Of a stretch of DNA of 64,000 nucleotides, positions 62,521 through 64,000 are shown piece by piece (the first letter of the stretch is position 1; each line of letters opens with the position of its first letter). The notes below the pieces were generated by a model. The model ran no database searches. It was not told the DNA's origin and saw only the letters and a program-made list of their open reading frames with translations. Origin of the DNA: Nocardioides albus (GTDB lineage Bacteria; Actinomycetota; Actinomycetes; Propionibacteriales; Nocardioidaceae); the NCBI RefSeq assembly GCF_014648255.1, contig NZ_BMQT01000006.1:1-64000 (forward strand), read 5' to 3'. Both the position numbers and the translations under genes were made by a program.

Positions 62521-63513
62521 ATGAGGATCATCGGGACAATGATGGTCCGGGACGAGGTCGATATCGTCGCCGCGATGATCGAGCACCACCTGGACCAAGG
62601 TGTCGACACGTTGATCGTCACAGACAACGCGTCGGTCGACGGCACCACAGAGGTGCTCGAGCGCTACGCCGCGACGGGGCGGGTCGAGCTCCACCACGAC
62701 CCCGTCCACGAGAAGCAGCAGGGCAAGGTCGTCACTGCGATGGCCCGCCGTGCGCGCACCCACTTCCGCGCCGACTGGGTCCTCAACCTCGACGCCGACG
62801 AGTTCCTGGTGCCGAAGGACAAGGGCCTGACCGTACGCCAGGCGCTCGAGGCCACTCCCCTGTCCCTGAACGCGTTCACCGTCGAGGTGGAGAACCTCGT
62901 CGGCCCGCCCGCCTGGACCGGCGGCGGCGTCAACCGGCTCCAGTGGCGCGACCGGCGCTCCGACGAGCGGCTCGAGGCCGCCGGGCTGCATGCCCACCCC
63001 ACACCCAACGCGATCCACCGCGGCGAGTCCGACATCAAGGTCGTCCAGGGCAACCACTTCGTCTCGCTGAAGAGCAACGGCCAGCCGGCCGACGAGGTGG
63101 CCATGGAGGTGCTCCATCTACCGTGGCGGTCCTGGTCCCAGCTCGAGCGCAAGGTGCTCAACGCCGGCAAGGGCTACGAGGCCAACCCGGACCTCAAGCC
63201 GAGCCCCCGTCACCACGGAATGCGCGACTATCAGCGCTACCTGAACGGCACCCTGCAGGACGCCTACCTGGCGCGTACGCCCACCCGTGCCGAGCTCGCC
63301 GCCGGCGCCTTCTCGGGTGACTACGCCTTCGACGACTGGCTGACCAACCACCTGCACATCGTGCTCAACCGCGCGCTGGAACCCGACCTCATGCGTGACG
63401 TGCTCGACCCCGAGAACGACAAGGCCGTGCCCGACGACGAGCACGCCCGCGGCGCCGAGCGCGGCCGGGCCGCTCTCGCCGCCGAGCCCTACATCCCACC
63501 CCGCAACAGCTGA
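62521..63513 (+). CDS. GT2-like glycosyltransferase (Glyco_tranf_2_4 type)
   Basis: A 330-residue protein with a GT-A fold: RIIGTMMVRDEVDIVAAMIE at the N-terminus, LIVTDNASVDGTTEVL and the metal motif LNLDADEFLVP. VEVENLVGPPAW and KVVQGNHFVSLK are typical of the family of short cytoplasmic glycosyltransferases often found in surface polysaccharide loci. No signal or TM segment. A methyltransferase gene follows 20 bp later, so the two probably form a unit. Confidence 0.87.
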   Translation: MRIIGTMMVRDEVDIVAAMIEHHLDQGVDTLIVTDNASVDGTTEVLERYAATGRVELHHDPVHEKQQGKVVTAMARRARTHFRADWVLNLDADEFLVPKDKGLTVRQALEATPLSLNAFTVEVENLVGPPAWTGGGVNRLQWRDRRSDERLEAAGLHAHPTPNAIHRGESDIKVVQGNHFVSLKSNGQPADEVAMEVLHLPWRSWSQLERKVLNAGKGYEANPDLKPSPRHHGMRDYQRYLNGTLQDAYLARTPTRAELAAGAFSGDYAFDDWLTNHLHIVLNRALEPDLMRDVLDPENDKAVPDDEHARGAERGRAALAAEPYIPPRNS

Positions 63514-63533
63514 ACTCTTCAGGAGGACCTGTC

Positions 63534-64000
63534 TTGCCCACCTTCAGGGGCGCCGTACGCCGCGGCCTCGCTGCCGCGGGTCTGCAGACCGTCCGTGCCG
63601 CCGATGCCGAGGCCGCGCGCCTGCACCACCGGATCGACGAGCTCAAACAGCGCAACCAGAAGCTGCGTACGAAGGTGGACAGGCTGCAGGGCGACCGCAA
63701 CCGCACCACCGCGGTGCCGGCGATCCCGGGCCAGGACCGGCTCGGCCTGCGGCGCGAGCAGGTGCTCGCCGGGGTCAAGCCCGACGCCCTGATCCTGGAG
63801 ATCGGGCCTGCGCACAACGCGATCCTGCCCAAGCGCGACGGCTACGACGTACGCATCGTCGACTATCTCGACCGCGAGGGTCTGGTTCAGCGGTATTCGG
63901 GTTTCTCGCAGTACGACCCCGACGACATCGAGGAGGTCGACTACGTCTTCCGGCCCGGCACTCCCTGGTCAGAGGTGATCCCGGAGCGTTTCGACCTGGT
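63534..64000 (+). CDS. Class I methyltransferase-like protein, 3' end outside the window
   Basis: A TTG start at 63534 with a perfect AGGAGG (63521-63526) seven bases upstream opens a frame that runs to the window end (155 codons seen). Residues ~20-55 are a charged, coiled-coil-like stretch (ARLHHRIDELKQRNQKLRTK). Then comes DALILEIGPAHNAILPKRDG and YDVRIVDYLDREGL, which fits a SAM-binding motif I of a methyltransferase type found with glycosyltransferases. The continuation is cut by the window edge. Confidence 0.75.
   Translation, partial: MPTFRGAVRRGLAAAGLQTVRAADAEAARLHHRIDELKQRNQKLRTKVDRLQGDRNRTTAVPAIPGQDRLGLRREQVLAGVKPDALILEIGPAHNAILPKRDGYDVRIVDYLDREGLVQRYSGFSQYDPDDIEEVDYVFRPGTPWSEVIPERFDL

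Noticed and set aside
60853..63513. An 886-codon plus-strand frame that includes the GT2 gene
   Set aside because: Its first two thirds are antisense to ftsY and cross a palindrome. The real gene starts at the ATG at 62521, where the GT2 fold begins.

Overview
The window is high-GC chromosomal DNA from an actinobacterium, most likely Nocardioides or a close relative (Nocardioidaceae). The main pointers are the gene order rpsP-khpA-rimM-trmD / rplS-lepB-rnhB-DUF2469-YraN-comM-dprA-xerC / M23 peptidase / rpsB-tsf-pyrH-frr-cdsA-rlmN, frequent GTG starts, ATGA and TGATG start-stop overlaps, near-leaderless promoters, and GlnR-like nitrogen boxes. I see no rRNA or tRNA gene, insertion sequence, prophage, CRISPR array or replication origin.

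Layout. (1) 0.2-9 kb: two PuuB/DadA-type amine oxidases flanking an Lrp regulator, a RIO kinase with a possible leader peptide, a TetR regulator divergent from an SDR, a LOG-family protein and a GT4 glycosyltransferase. (2) 9-23.6 kb, almost all minus strand: core genes for translation, phospholipid synthesis, recombination, DNA uptake and secretion. (3) 23.9-38 kb: a Fic enzyme, the ammonium transporter amtB, a trmD-acetyltransferase fusion with rimM/khpA/rpsP, an amidohydrolase, a double-FHA membrane protease, ffh, glnD and two tandem PII genes. amtB and the second PII gene both carry GTTAC-type boxes, which suggests one GlnR circuit. (4) 37.9-40.5 kb: a methyltransferase and a double-domain GT2. 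(5) 40.7-57.0 kb: a co-directional 15-gene locus. It runs ROK regulator, RbsA/C/B-like ABC importer, Gfo/Idh dehydrogenase, ThuA protein, inositol-phosphate-synthase-like cyclase, UbiA prenyltransferase, sugar isomerase, EboA, TatD-like (EboB), EboE, phosphatase-like EboF, and two further sugar isomerases. (6) 57.3-60.8 kb: a secreted sugar dehydrogenase with a PKD domain and a second ROK regulator. (7) 60.8-64 kb: ftsY, a small membrane protein, a GT2 and the start of a methyltransferase gene.

The most interesting part is region 5. It looks like an ebo-type cluster in which an inositol-phosphate-synthase-like gene sits where an EboD (3-dehydroquinate-synthase-like) gene would be expected. 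The genes are translationally coupled and follow a sugar importer and its regulator. My inference is that it makes a prenylated cyclitol or similar isoprenoid metabolite. Other points are an inverted repeat inserted in frame in eboA, a 16-bp palindrome that recurs behind genes including inside a perfectly centred 90-nt palindrome after glnD, and three abutting 13-nt hairpins at the left edge.
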